Source of the DNA: CAJBLF01 sp041675025
GTDB lineage: Bacteria > Patescibacteriota > Gracilibacteria > Absconditabacterales > Absconditicoccaceae
Reading direction: 5' to 3'
Assembly: GCA_041675025.1 (NCBI GenBank)
Contig: JBAYUS010000004.1
Coordinates: forward strand, 1 to 64,000
DNA: 64,000 nt
Shown piece after piece: positions 8,542-19,148 of this stretch. The notes under the pieces were generated by a model. The model saw nothing but the letters and a program-made list of their open reading frames with translations. It was not told the DNA's origin and searched no databases. The translations under genes were made by a program, and so were the position numbers. How positions within the stretch are numbered: position 1 is the first letter of the stretch; each line of letters begins with the position of its first letter.

Positions 8542-9918
8542 ATGGCAGACACAAAAAATCCAGTAATACCAGTAGCACAAGATTTACAAATAAATCTTGA
8601 AGAAGCTCCTAAAACTGAAATACAACCTTCCACCTGAGACCTTCCACCTGAGACCAATTTAGATTTAGATCTCAATTTATCTGATGCTCCAAAAGACGAC
8701 GATCGATTGAAAACCGAAGATCAAAAAAACGTTGAACCAGTAGTTGAAACACCGACAGAAGTCATTGCGAGTGCAAACGAAGCAATCCAGAATCAAGAAA
8801 CTATAGCTGAAATGCCAATTGCAGCCGAACCAACATTATTAGAAACTACACCAGTTGAACCAGTAGTTGAAGTACCAGAAGAAATTAAACCAGAAAAAAT
8901 AGTGATTCCAGAGCCAGTAGCTGAAATACAACCTGCAACTTGAAACCTGGAATCTGTAACAGAAATAAACACACCATCAACAACAATTGAGTCAGAACCA
9001 ATTACTGCTGCAGCACCAGTAGAATTACAAGAAGATATGAAAATAATTGACGAGTTAGAATGACATGAAAGTGCAGGCGGTTTAGCTCCAGAAGCTGTGG
9101 TAACTCCACAGCCAACAGTAGTAGAAACACCAAAAACATTTGATCTTGATGCAATGTTCGGAACTCCAGCTGGAAGTCCCCTTGTTAAGGGGGAAAACGA
9201 AAGGGGGTTTGCATTTACTATACCAACAATAACAACTCAAACACCTGTACAAGCAGTTATACAAACAAATATTCCACAAGATAAAAAGAAAGGAATAAAA
9301 ATGTTACTTTTTGTAGTAATGTTTATGGGACTTTGATTTACAACATTCTTTATTCTCAAAACTATGTATCCTATAGAATTAGGAAATATATTGGGTAATA
9401 AGAATGCACAAATACATGCAATAGATAATACTACAGGAACAGTTGAAGAAATCGTAAATACCACAGAAGAACTTAGTGGAATAATAGAGACAGGAACAGG
9501 AACTCATGAAAGTGCTCCAGTAGAAGTTATAGATGATACATTTTGAGCATTAAGTGATCTCTGAGCTACAACAAGCGAACCAGAACAAAACGACGTTAGT
9601 AGATTGACTGATTATGTAACTCAAGGAGATTATTTTCTTGAACAAGGAAAAACAATGGGTAATAATACCATTATAAAATATGGATTATATATCACTAAAA
9701 AAGCAACCACTTTTCTTGAAAAGATTGCAAACGGAGAAGAAATAAATAATCTCAATTGATACTTTGCACAATTCGATCAATACATTATACAACTCAAAGA
9801 ATTGACAGGAGAAACTACTACTTCTGACACTACAGGATCAGTTTCAACTACTACTCCAACAAATGAAATTCAAGGAATGAACGACACAACACAAGACACC
9901 TGAACTACATCAAACTAA
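8542..9918 (+). CDS. Pro/Glu/Val-rich single-pass membrane protein
   Basis: 458 residues. The first 245 are low-complexity (repeats of PVVETP, PVVEVPEE, IVIPEPVAEIQP) and probably cytoplasmic. A basic stretch (DKKKGIK) precedes one transmembrane segment (about 252-272, MLLFVVMFMGLGFTTFFIL). The outer part (about 280-458) has a helical core (LTDYVTQGDYFLEQGK) and a Thr/Ser-rich tail. Several TGA codons are read as Gly. Three pieces of the N-terminal half come from intergenic-type repeats inserted in frame (PLVKGENERGG-like at 9175-9212 and PSTGDLPPETN at 8628-8660). Function is unknown. It has its own strong promoter. Confidence 0.7.
8628..8660 (+). repeat. In-frame tandem repeat of the ACCTTC(C/A)ACCTGA type
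   Basis: CCTTCCACCTGAGA occurs twice in tandem inside the coding region. The same kind of unit is in the glycosyltransferase (50178-50213), and a diverged copy is at 8931-8951. The TGA inside each unit falls in frame here and is read as Gly. Confidence 0.55.
9175..9212. repeat. In-frame palindromic repeat, family P, copy 1
   Basis: CCCCTTGTTAAGGGG is followed by AAAACGAAAGGGGGTTTG. The same layout is found in uvrC (37075) and trmD (49149). It is translated as part of the Pro/Glu-rich protein (SPLVKGENERG). Confidence 0.6.
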
Positions 9919-9991
9919 ATCCCCACAGGGCAAAAAATTTTTCAAAAATACAATTTCTAGTACCATCATCAGCTCACTCCTAGAAAAATAT

Positions 9992-10840
9992 ATGTATTAT
10001 CTTCAGTACGAAAAAAATCTTAGTCCAAAAACTATTGAGAACTATAGTTTACGACTCAATAGATTTTTGGAATTTTGTGGTGATATAGAAATTAACAAAG
10101 TAAATCGTATGCAACTCCTCGACTATAGAATGGCATTACATAAAAACAAACTAAGTGTAAAAACTATTAATTATCATATTGTAGCTATCAGAGCATTCTT
10201 AAAATTTGTATTAAAAAATGATATCGACTGTATGAGTCCTGACAAATTAGAACTTGCAAAAACATCACCAAGAGAAGTAAATTATCTTGACGAAAAAGAT
10301 ATCTGAAAGATACTCGCCGCACCATTGGAATTCACCAGAGATGAATTGAAACAAGCGAGAGATTTTGCTATTCTTCAGTTTTTATATGGAACAGGACTGA
10401 GAGTTACAGAATTGATAATGCTTCAAAAAAAAGATATTAAATTAGATTCCAATCAATTTTCAGTTGTCGGAAAATGATCGAAACTCCGCTCCGTATTTGC
10501 TACCAAACATGCCATTAGTGCATTAAAAAAATATCTTGAACTCAGAAAAGACACAAGTACATATTTATTTATAAGTCTTTCAAGAAATGGATTTGGAACC
10601 CACCTCAGTAGAAACAGTATAGAGGAAATAGTTAGAAAGTACGCAGCGCTAGCTTGAATCAGTAAAAAAGTTTCACCACATACTCTGCGTCATAGTTTCG
10701 CCACCGCGCTGATTAAAAAATGAGCAGACATCAGAGCCGTACAGACATTACTTGGTCACGCTTCTATAACTACTACGCAGATTTATACCCATGTAGATGA
10801 TAAGCATTTACAGAAAGTACATAATTTATTAGACGAGTAA
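9992..10840 (+). CDS. Tyrosine recombinase, XerC/XerD type
   Basis: 282 residues from ATG 9992. The N-terminal SAM-like core-binding domain (YEKNLSPKTIENY, about 5-17) is followed by the catalytic domain with GTGLRVTEL (Arg), HTLRHSFAT (His-x-x-Arg), LLGHASITTTQIYTHV (His and the nucleophilic Tyr). TGA codons read as Gly occur in KDIGKIL, VVGKGSK, LAGISK and KKGADIR, all usual glycine positions. The frame stays open upstream as SSLLEKYMYY, which resembles a normal Xer N-terminus, so translation may begin slightly earlier from a non-ATG codon. Xer enzymes resolve chromosome dimers at dif; with no mobile element around it, that housekeeping role is likely. Confidence 0.85.
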
Positions 10841-10859
10841 AAATAGCTATATTACAACG

Positions 10860-11066
10860 CCAGATGTATGACAAGACACTCCCCAAATTCGTAGCAATTA
10901 ATTCTAACGAACCGAAATGGGTCCCTGCTTTAGCAGGGTTGGAGGTGAGATAGTAAACCATCTTATTCGAAGCGACAGTTCGTTCGGTTTGCATCTGGCT
11001 AGCATTTTTTTTGCATTCTTTTTTTGTTGCAATGACAAAAAAAGAATGTCTCCGAAGGAAAAATAG
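10860..11066. repeat. Dispersed palindromic repeat, family R, copy 2
   Basis: Starts GCCAGATGTA and has the complement TGCATCTGGC at 10991-11000. Inside are GAACCGAAATGGG, a CCCTGC..GCAGGG hairpin and GGAGGTGAGATAGTAA, then a hairpin of CATTCTTTTTTTG and CAAAAAAAGAATG. The GAACCGAAATGGG and GGTGAG.TNGTAA words recur in the copy at 40190. Together with 11067-11232 it fills the gap before nrdA. Confidence 0.65.
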
Positions 11067-11140
11067 CCCCTACAAAACAACAAAAAAAACTTTCTCAACA
11101 TTTTCGCTTGCAAGTGATTATTTTTTTTCTATACCCTCTA

Positions 11141-11156
11141 ACACAACATATAGTGT
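11141..11156. promoter_or_regulatory. NrdR box 1
   Basis: ACACAACATATAGTGT matches the NrdR consensus (acaCwAtATaTwGtgt) at 15 of 16 positions. NrdR represses ribonucleotide reductase genes when dATP is high. It lies 92 bp upstream of nrdA. Confidence 0.75.
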
Positions 11157-11173
11157 TTAAACATAAAAACAAA

Positions 11174-11189
11174 ACACAATATATAGTAT
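11174..11189. promoter_or_regulatory. NrdR box 2
   Basis: ACACAATATATAGTAT matches the NrdR consensus at 15 of 16 positions. It starts 33 bp after box 1, about three helical turns, which is the usual arrangement of paired NrdR boxes. The promoter should lie between or over the boxes. Confidence 0.75.
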
Positions 11190-11232
11190 TTCAAAAAAGG
11201 CAAGCGAAAAAACATATTTTATTCTATATACC

Positions 11233-13842
11233 ATGAATATGAATCAAATTAAAAAAAGAAACGGGGAGATTGTACCATTTGATATCAATCGTATCCAAAT
11301 TGCACTTACAAAAGCATACCAAGCAACGCATACAGAAACTACAGATATTCCTATCATTGTAGATGACATCAATCAGCAATTACTCAAAAAACAAGAAACA
11401 CTTCAAGAGGGGAAATATATCGATGTAGAATATATTCAAGATGTTGTAGAAAAAACATTGATGAAGTATGAAAAGTTTGAAACTGCAAAATCATATATAC
11501 TTTATAGAGAAGAACACAAACATGAAAGAGAAGAAGAACTCTTACAAAAACACGAACAATTGAAAAAGAAAGCATTTATGGTAATAAAAATCAATGGAGA
11601 AAAAGAAGCATTTGATCGAAAAAAAATAGAAAATACGTATAAGTATATTGCAAAAGAATTAGCAGAAGTATGCCCATTTAGTGAAATACAAAATAATTTA
11701 GAAAAATATATTATCAACAATATAACAACCAAAGACATCACAAAATTGTTGATCAAAGCAACAATCAATCTTATTAGTATAGAAAATACTAAATGGGAAT
11801 ATATAGCAGGAAGATTAGCAAGTATTGATCTCTACAAGCAAGCAAGTAAAACAAGAAATATTACACAAAAACAAATTTATACTCCAGAAAGCTATCTGGA
11901 TTTGATAGAAGAATATATCAATGACTGATTATATTACAAAAAACTTTTTGAACATTATAGTAAAGAAGATATTTTGTATGTAGGAAAATATCTCAACAAA
12001 GAAACTGATATGGGATATAATTATACTACAACACTAATGCTCAAAAAAAGATATTTATTGAATCCAAACAAAGTCTATAAAGAACTTCCTCAGGAAATGT
12101 ATATGACGATAGCATTGTTTCTCGCCATTCCTGAAACTCAAGACAAGAGAATTGAAATCGCATTAAAAATATATGAATACTGCTCTACTCAAAAAATTTC
12201 TCTACCTACACCGACACTGATGAATGCAAGAACAAACTTTCATCAACTTTCTAGCTGTTTCAAATTAAATCTTGATGACGATCTGAGATCAATCTATCAC
12301 AATATCGAAAATATGGCTCAGATATCAAAATTTTGAGGTTGAATAGGAGCATACTTGGGAAACATTAGATCAAAATGATCAGATATTAGATGAATACAAG
12401 GTGCATCATGAGGAGTAATTCCATGGGTTAAAGTAATCAACGATACCGCAATTGCTGTAAATCAATTGGGTGCAAGAGCAGGCGCAATCTCTATTACCTT
12501 GGATGCTTGGCACAAAGATATTTGAGATTTTTTTGATCTTCAAACAGAAACTGGAGATATTAGAAAAAAATCATTTGATATCTTTCCTGCGATAAGCGTA
12601 CCAGATATTTTTATGCAAAGAGTAATTGAAAATAGACATTGGACACTATTTGATCCAAAAGAAATAGAAGAAAAAATAGGTAAAAAATTACAGGATTTAT
12701 TTTGAGAAGAATTTACTATAGAATATGAAAAACTAGAACAAAGAGATGATATACGTCTCAAACAGACAATCTCAGCAAAAGATTTGTTCAAAAGATTTTT
12801 GAAATCAGTTGTAGAAACAGGGATGCCATATGTATTTTTCCGTGACACTGTAAATAAATCAAACCCAAACAGTCATAAAGGAAATGTGTATTCTACACAA
12901 CTCTGTACAGAAATATGTCAAAATACTTCACCATCTACATTTATTGAAGAGGTAGAAGAAGACGGCACCGTAAGTATCAAATACAAAGCAGGAGATACTG
13001 TAGTTTGTAATTTAGCTTCTATCAATGTAGCAAAAGTACACACAAAAGAAGATATAGAAAAAATTATTCCTATAGCCATGAGGATACTTGATAACGTCAT
13101 TACATTAAATTATTTTCCTATCAAAGAAGCTGAGCTTACTGCAAAAAAATATAGAAGCGTAGGATTATGATTTTTGGGACTTGCTGAATATTTAGCTACT
13201 CACAACATGATGTACGAATCAGCATTTGCTAGAGAACATGTAGATAAATTATTCGAACAATATGCATACACAACACTGCAAGCATCAGTACAGCTCGCAC
13301 AAGAAAGATGAATGTATGAATATTTTCCATGAAGCAAATGGTCACAAGGAATAATTTTTTGAAGAGACGAACAACGATATCAAAAACATAGCACACTAAA
13401 AAATGAACGAAAAAATTTGATACAAGATATAAAAAATAACGGACTCAGGTTTTCATACCACCTTTCCCCTGCGCCAAATACCGGTACATCACTTGTAGTA
13501 GGGACGACAGCAGGATTACTTCCTATCTATAAAAAATATTTTGTAGAGACCAATAGTATAGCTCCTTCAGTAAATGTAGCACCAAATCTTAATCCACAAA
13601 ATATGCGATATTATAAAGAATATATTCATATGAAGATGACGGAGGTAATTAATATGATCACCGTGATACAAAAATGGATTGATCAATCTATAAGTTTTGA
13701 ATGGCTCTTCAATCCAGCAGAGACATCACCTGTAGAACTATATAACTATTATATTCAGGCACGACAGCAAGGTATAAAAACTGTATACTATGTAAGAAGT
13801 ATGGGATTAGAAGTAGAAGAATGCGTAAGCTGTAGTGGATAA
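11233..13842 (+). CDS. nrdA: Class I ribonucleotide reductase, large (alpha) subunit
   Basis: 869 residues. NrdA reduces ribonucleoside diphosphates to deoxy forms with the radical supplied by NrdB. Two N-terminal ATP-cone domains (about 1-95, KKRNGEIVPFD, and 113-205, KINGEKEAFDRKKIE) predict allosteric control by ATP/dATP. The barrel has SSCFKLN, GGGIGAYLGNIR, LCTEI and VCNLASIN, carrying the three active-site cysteines; the YY pair of the radical path is in KTVYYVRS; the C-terminal redox pair is CVSC. The usual Asn before LC is Gln here (TQLCTEI). Many TGA codons sit at conserved glycines, including GGGIG and YFPGSKW. NrdR boxes lie upstream. Confidence 0.95.
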
Positions 13843-13876
13843 AATAAACAATAATTGTAGTAGATAGAAGTAATAA

Positions 13877-13983
13877 TTGTCATTTCGAGCGAAGTCAAGA
13901 AATCCCTTTATAAAATATATCAATTTGAAATAGAAATAATGTAAAGAGATTTCTCCACTCACTTTGTTCGGTCGAAATGACAA
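13877..13983. repeat. Inverted repeat element, family S (TTGTCATTTCGA ends)
   Basis: TTGTCATTTCGA (13877-13888) is perfectly inverted at 13972-13983 (TCGAAATGACAA), with a second inner pair AAGAAATC / GATTTCT. No coding potential. It separates nrdA from the peroxiredoxin gene. Confidence 0.6.
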
Positions 13984-14018
13984 ATAAAAAAACATTTTAT
14001 TATTTTAAACCAAAAAAA

Positions 14019-14624
14019 ATGGAAAATATAACAACATTACAACTCGAAGACAAAATAGAAGATATATCATTTGATATCTATGATTCAACAACAGACGCCA
14101 TCGTAAATAAAAGTATAAAAGATTTCGCAGGAAAATGGTTAGTACTACTTTTCTATCCAGCAGATTTTACTTTTGTATGTCCTACAGAACTCAAAGATCT
14201 CAGCAAAACATATGCAGATATTCAAGCAAGCAATGCTGAAGTTTTGGTAGCGAGCACAGATACAGTATTCTCACATAAGAGATGGATTGAGACAGAAAAA
14301 TTATTAGAAAATTTCAAAATCCCTATGGTAAGTGATAGAACATGAGCCTTAAGTAAAAGATTTGGAGTACTGAATACAACAAGTGGGAATAGTGCAAGAG
14401 GGACATTTATCATCTCTCCAGATGGAGAAATAAAATCTATAGAAATCGTTACAGAACCAATAGGAAGAAGTAGTAATGAATTACTTAGAAAAGTAAGAGC
14501 ATTAGAATTTGTAAGATCAAATCCTGGACTCGCTTGTCCAGCAAACTGGAACGTAGGAGGAGAAACATTACAACCCTCTATCAAAATAGCTGGTCACGTA
14601 GCTGAACAATTAAAACAAAAGTAG
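14019..14624 (+). CDS. Typical 2-Cys peroxiredoxin (AhpC/Prx family)
   Basis: 201 residues. The enzyme reduces hydrogen peroxide and organic hydroperoxides in the cytoplasm. The peroxidatic Cys is residue 54 in DFTFVCPTE and the resolving Cys is 173 in LACPANW. GTFIISPDG and the conserved SDRTGALSKRFGV (Gly is TGA) are also present. The start at 14019 is just after a run of A and matches the usual AhpC length; the in-frame ATG at 13977 lies inside a repeat. It sits between nrdA and nrdB, where it may protect or be co-expressed with the oxygen-dependent reductase. Confidence 0.92.
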
Positions 14625-14728
14625 TTACAAGTTACAAGTTGAAGGTCACAGGTTATAATATTATATATTTGTTATTTTATCCCCTGCAACTTGCTCCCTG
14701 TTCCCTTTTTACCTGCTTATTTATTTTC
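14625..14728. repeat. Intergenic repeat of short words (GTTACAAGTT / CAACTTG)
   Basis: AGTTACAAGTTACAAGTTG followed by GGTCACAGGTT on the left and CCCCTGCAACTTGCTCCCTG on the right form an imperfect inverted arrangement. The words resemble the tandem units found inside the genes at 8628 and 50178. No gene seen. Confidence 0.4.
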
Positions 14729-15766
14729 ATGGACTTCATACCAAATAAAATATTCAATCCCACAGGCGACGATACCGTCCAGTCAAGAACTATCATCAAA
14801 GGAAATACGACAGGACTCTTCAATCTCAACAACACCAAATATACACGAGCAAAATCTATGTATACCGTGATGATAGGAAATTTTCGAATACCAGAAAAAA
14901 TATCTGGACTAAACGAAGATAGTATCCAATACAAACAAGAGCTTACTGACGGAGAAAAAAGAGCATATGATGGAATTTTATCTTTTCTTATTTTTCTTGA
15001 TAGTATCCAAACTACAAATCTTCCTAATTTTGCTGAATATATTACTGCACCTGAAGTGCAGTTGTTATTGGCTATTCAGACCTATCAAGAAGCAATTCAT
15101 TCACAAAGCTATGCAACAATATTGGAAAGCGTTGCGGATGCAGAAAAAAGAGAAGAGATTTATTATTTTCGAAGAGAAAATCCAATCTTATTAGAAAGAA
15201 ATACATACATAGGAGAAATTTATCAGGCGTTTATAGAAAATCCAAATGATGATAATTTTTTCAAATGATTAGTTGGAAATTTTTTATTGGAAGGATTATA
15301 TTTTTATAATGGATTCGCATTCTTCGATACTCTTGCTGATCATCAAAAAATGAAAGCTACTGATAGAATGATAAGTTATATACGTAGAGATGAACTCACA
15401 CACGTGACAATGTTTAGTAATATTTTACGTGAAATAAAAAAAGAATTTCCAAAGATGTACAATGAAAAAATTATTTATGAAATGTTTTCTAGTGCAGTTG
15501 AGCAAGAAATAAAACGAGCTCAATATATTTTGGGAAACAATATTATTGGAATCAATGAATACACAACAGAGCAATATACAAAACGATTAGCAAACGATAG
15601 ATTGGGATTATTGTGATTAGCACCACTATATCCTGATGTTACGAAAAATCCGTATCAACATCTTGAAAGATTACAAAATAGTAATGGAGAAAAATCTAAT
15701 TTTTTTGAATCAACAGTAATAAATTATACTCAATCAAGTTCTATGAAATGAACTCGAGAGTTCTAG
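14729..15766 (+). CDS. nrdB: Class I ribonucleotide reductase, small (beta) subunit
   Basis: 345 residues. NrdB holds the dinuclear metal centre and tyrosyl radical used by NrdA. Ligands are visible: Asp in LIFLDSIQ, Glu and His in QEAIHSQSY, Glu in LLEGLYFY, and Glu and His in RRDELTHV. The Tyr four residues after the His in AIHSQSY is the radical tyrosine position of class Ia enzymes. TGA codons read as Gly lie in FFKGLVGN and LLGLAPL. The ATG at 14729 is chosen because upstream in-frame codons run through a repeat. It ends at TAG 15766, which overlaps a short stretch copied from the gene at 17432. Confidence 0.93.
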
Positions 15767-15835
15767 AAAATAACCGTAAAATTACCACCGACTGTGCCTT
15801 GCACGGTTGGTTTTTTTTATGTACAAAAAATAATT
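15767..15835 (-). repeat. Duplicated 3'-end fragment of the gene at 17432
   Basis: On the minus strand this region reads KKPTVQGTVGGNFTVIF and a stop, close to the last residues KKPTAQGTVGGDFTVIF of the gene at 17432-18541. About 45 bp align at roughly 85%. The remnant has become the 3' flank of nrdB and carries its terminator hairpin. Confidence 0.5.
15787..15818 (+). terminator. Rho-independent terminator of nrdB
   Basis: ACCGACTGTGC (15787-15797) pairs with GCACGGTTGGT (15801-15811) with G-U pairs, CTT loop, followed by a run of T. It closes the nrd region 21 bp after the nrdB stop. Confidence 0.7.
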
Positions 15836-15847
15836 AAATTGTTTTTT

Positions 15848-15994
15848 TTAAAGCTTATTACCATTGATTATTCTTATGAGAATCATGATAATCGCAACCA
15901 CAAGAAGTATGTGGATAAATCCACCGAGCGTATAAGATGACACTAGTCAAAGTAACCAAAGAACAATGAGAATCACAGCAATAGTTCGTAGCAT
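15848..15994 (-). CDS. Lmo0937-like (DUF5670) small membrane protein
   Basis: 48 residues (MLRTIAVILIVLWLLG, then LVSSYTLGGFIHILLVVAII) from ATG 15994 to TAA 15848. The sequence matches the well-known short two-helix family often annotated as Lmo0937, including the LWLLG..SYTLGG..IHILLV core. The LWLLG glycine is a TGA, so the standard code would hide the gene. The role of the family is unknown; it is often linked to envelope stress. It lies 41 bp downstream of the SLH esterase. Confidence 0.85.
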
Positions 15995-16035
15995 AGTAAG
16001 AGAAGTTAAAAAAATAAAATAATGAATATATGTAT

Positions 16036-17409
16036 TTATTTCAACGCTTCAAAGAAATCCATAATAGTCTTACCTGCATAATCAGGCCATTGGTGCGGAT
16101 AAAAACTACCGTTAGAGTTATAGGATTCTGTAAATGGACACCAAATCACTGGTGCGTCTTTTAGACATTCAGTATAGATAACACAATTACCCACAGAACC
16201 ATATGGCATAGTTTTTTCTGTACAACTATTTTGTCTGAGCATCTGATCACGAGCCGTTACTGCTGCAGCGTATGGACTGAGATTATCAGCAGGATTCTGC
16301 ATAGTAATAGCGGCTACAGGACCATTACAATTGTTTATTGTAGTACCACCACCAACACTTCCGATAGCACGAATAACATTACCACGTGCACAAGAAAGAC
16401 TATTTGTAAACCATGCACCAAGCGAATGTCCTACAACAAAAATCTGATCCATGTTGATACAATATTTGGTAGTGAAGTCTTTTACAATCTGATCAAATAA
16501 TGCAAAATCTCTGAGCGCATATGATTTATCTCATGGACTACTCCAATTACGAGGAGATGTTTCTTCTGGCAATCCACTCGGATAAACAATAATAGCATTA
16601 CCATTTGACTCATCATTAACATCATAATAAGCACGAACTTGGTCATTGGAATTTGTACGTCCATGAAATGCCAAGATCAATTTTATTGGAGTATCTTGTT
16701 TATATTTATTTCCTATTTCAGTAATATAATTACGTGTTTGACCATCAACGAGAGATGATGTTTGAGGAGCACTAGGAGGAGTTTTTCAACATCCTACAGA
16801 CTCTACATCACGTATATTATTGAATTGTATACTTCACTCTTTTTCAAGCATAAGTTTATGAATAAGATAGGACATTTCACCACGAGTAATATTTTGGGAA
16901 GGGAATATTGTATATTTTGAAAAGATAGTATTATTATGAACAAAATCTAAATACTTTTGATACCGTGTATCATTTCAATTTACCTGACCGACATTCGCAT
17001 CAAAAGTTTCTAACGCCATCTTCAGGGCTTCAGCGAAAATAACAGTTCTGGATGGTTTAAAAGTTCAATCATCATATCCTTTTACAATAGCATGATCTTG
17101 AGCATAACAGACGTATCTCGCAAACCAATCTTCACGCACATCAGGAAAACAATTTGCTCAACTACCTACAGCTTCACCAAGACGTGATTTTAAAATTATT
17201 TTCATAATCTCTGCACGATTGATTTCACGATCAGGACCAAAGGTTCCATCAGTATATCCTTCAACTACTCCATGATCATAAAGATATTGGATACTTTCAC
17301 GATACTGATAATTACCGATATCACTTGGTGTAAGCGCTAAAACACTACTTCATACAAATAAAAAAAATCACAAAACTATGGAAGCAATAAGAACATGAAT
17401 ATTTTTCAT
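16036..17409 (-). CDS. Secreted esterase with SLH repeats (LpqC/PHB-depolymerase-like)
   Basis: 457 residues. After a signal peptide (1-22; two TGA glycines) there are three S-layer-homology repeats (about 28-180; GVVEGYTDGTFGP, AIVKGYDDGTFKP, YTIFPSQNITRGEM) that would hold it on the cell surface. The alpha/beta hydrolase domain follows (about 205-457): FHGRTNSND, IVYPSGLPEETSPRNW, and the nucleophile elbow VVGHSLGAWF. The catalytic His is likely in YPHQWPDYA near the end. It resembles polyhydroxybutyrate depolymerase and feruloyl esterase families; the substrate is not predictable. Many TGA codons fall at SLH glycines, such as YDDGTF. Confidence 0.85.
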
Positions 17410-17431
17410 AAAAAAATAAGAAAATAAAAAA

Positions 17432-18541
17432 CTAGAAAATTACTGTAAAATCACCACCTACTGTACCTTGCGCAGTTGGTTTTTTTAGTACAATTTTTAC
17501 ATCATATTCTCATACACGACCATGTCATTCTATCGTATAAAATCTATCAGAAATCTCCTGAGGAAAAGTAAATTGATATTCGAGATAAGGATATATTGCG
17601 CCCGTATACGTACGGAAAAGATTAGTAGCACCAAACGATAAATGAAGTCCAGAAAACATTGAAGAAGAAAGTATAGCAGAAAAAGGCATTGTTTGTATAG
17701 TAGAAGCATCAGCAGCTACGACATTATGTTTAGTAAGATTAGAACCATTAACTATAGGTGTTCGTGTATTTTCGAATCTAATATTTCATGTATTATTTAT
17801 TATTGATTCCCTAATCGCATTATCATTATAGATATCAACTTGCATTCAACTATAATAAAAAACAGCTATCGTTGGAAATATTTTAAATCCATTTCCATTA
17901 TATAATCATTCCATTGACCAAGATAATGCTATATCATCATATGTCCCATCACCATCAGGATCACATCAGTCCATAAAACTAGCGCAAAGTGAAGCAGATA
18001 TTCATCAACCAAATCAACTAAAAATCTTTGGTGGTAGTCTAAATATTCAATCAAATTCAGTATCAGAAAAAAATACAGGATTTGTTATTCAAGTATATGT
18101 ATCGGTATCAGCAGTATTATCATAGGACAAAATAATTGTTTCTAAATATGTATATCAGAGTTGATTATAATTTTTACTGTCTCAATTAGGATCAGACAAC
18201 ATAGAATCAGTATTTCCCATACCGATATTTGGGATAGAATGAGTTCTTGAATTTATAGTCCATCGAAATCATTGTTGTACACCAGAAAGAAGTTCTGGAG
18301 TATAATCACTTGCTGGACCATACCACCCCGTTCAAAGAAATCATCCCGATCAAACAAATCCTGGAGCCCTATATCTTAGTCCCAGTTCAGCTCTTTCTAC
18401 AGCAGATATTGCACCATAATACGCCATATGATATTGATTTACTGTTCATAAATTTTGCATGAACGGAAAAAAAATAGAATATACACTAGATAATATTCCT
18501 ATAGCGACAACAAGAAGTACGAGCGTAAAAACTAGGAACAT
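17432..18541 (-). CDS. PilX-like secreted protein, unusually rich in TGA codons
   Basis: 369 residues, ATG 18541 to TAG 17432, with about 18 in-frame TGA codons and no TAA or TAG; it is invisible in the standard code. The N-terminus (MFLVFTLVLLVVAIGILSSV) is a membrane anchor, followed by AYYGAISAVERAELGLRYR, which resembles minor pilin or PilX-type openings. The body has acidic loops (DGCDPDGDGTYDD) that could bind calcium. It ends KKPTAQGTVGGDFTVIF. No firm family; the pilus link is inferred from its topology and from the prepilin gene at 21616. Confidence 0.65.
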
Positions 18542-18680
18542 AAATTATTTTGATGAAAGATGAATGATGAATAATGAATAATGTTAGATTTGTCATATTA
18601 GAGACTATCATATATTACAATAGTTTATATATACAATTCATTCATTTTTCATTATAAATTTTTAATTTTTCATTAATTTA
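18542..18680. repeat. AT-rich palindromic element, family T, copy 1
   Basis: Left arm words GATGAATGATGAATAATG and right arm CATTCATTTTTCATT flank a core ACTATCATATATTACAATAGT (18604-18624) which is a near-palindrome. The same core recurs at 21538, 23066 and 48825. It sits between two minus-strand genes. Confidence 0.65.
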
Positions 18681-19148
18681 TTAGTCTATATTTGGTGCAC
18701 CACAAATATTACAATATGCGAATGAGTGAGCATAATTATTTCAGCATTCTTTACATTTTATTTTGAGTCTTTCACCACAAGCAATACAACAAACATATTC
18801 TTTTGGATTTAAAGTATTACAATTATAACAAAGAACTAAATTTGAAGCACAAGCTTCTCTTCGAGGTATTCTATCTCTTTTGTATGTACTTGGTCTAATA
18901 AGAAAATAGATTGGTAATCAAATAAGTGGAGTCAAAAACGTTACAAACAAGATACTAATTACTTGTATACTAAAACTATTTGTTCTATTAATAATATCTT
19001 TTGTTACTCGAATAATAGATACTATTCGTAAGAAAATCAGAAAAATTGCTGCAATATTTATCCAAAGAGAAACACCACTAGCTCAAAATATAGAAGCTAA
19101 AGTCCAAGAAGATTTATCAAGTACAACACCGACTCATGTTCCCATCAT
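18681..19148 (-). CDS. Membrane protein with C-terminal zinc ribbons
   Basis: 155 residues (ATG 19148 or 19145). Two hydrophobic segments (about 26-43 and 60-84, IQVISILFVTFLTPLIG then IYFLI) are followed by a cytoplasmic tail with paired cysteines: CYNC, CCIACG, CKECG and CNICG, forming two double-zinc-ribbon units (about 105-153). Four TGA codons are read as Gly, one of them in KECGNNYAH. It could be a regulatory or scaffolding membrane protein; no function is assigned. It is flanked by AT-rich repeat elements on both sides. Confidence 0.65.
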
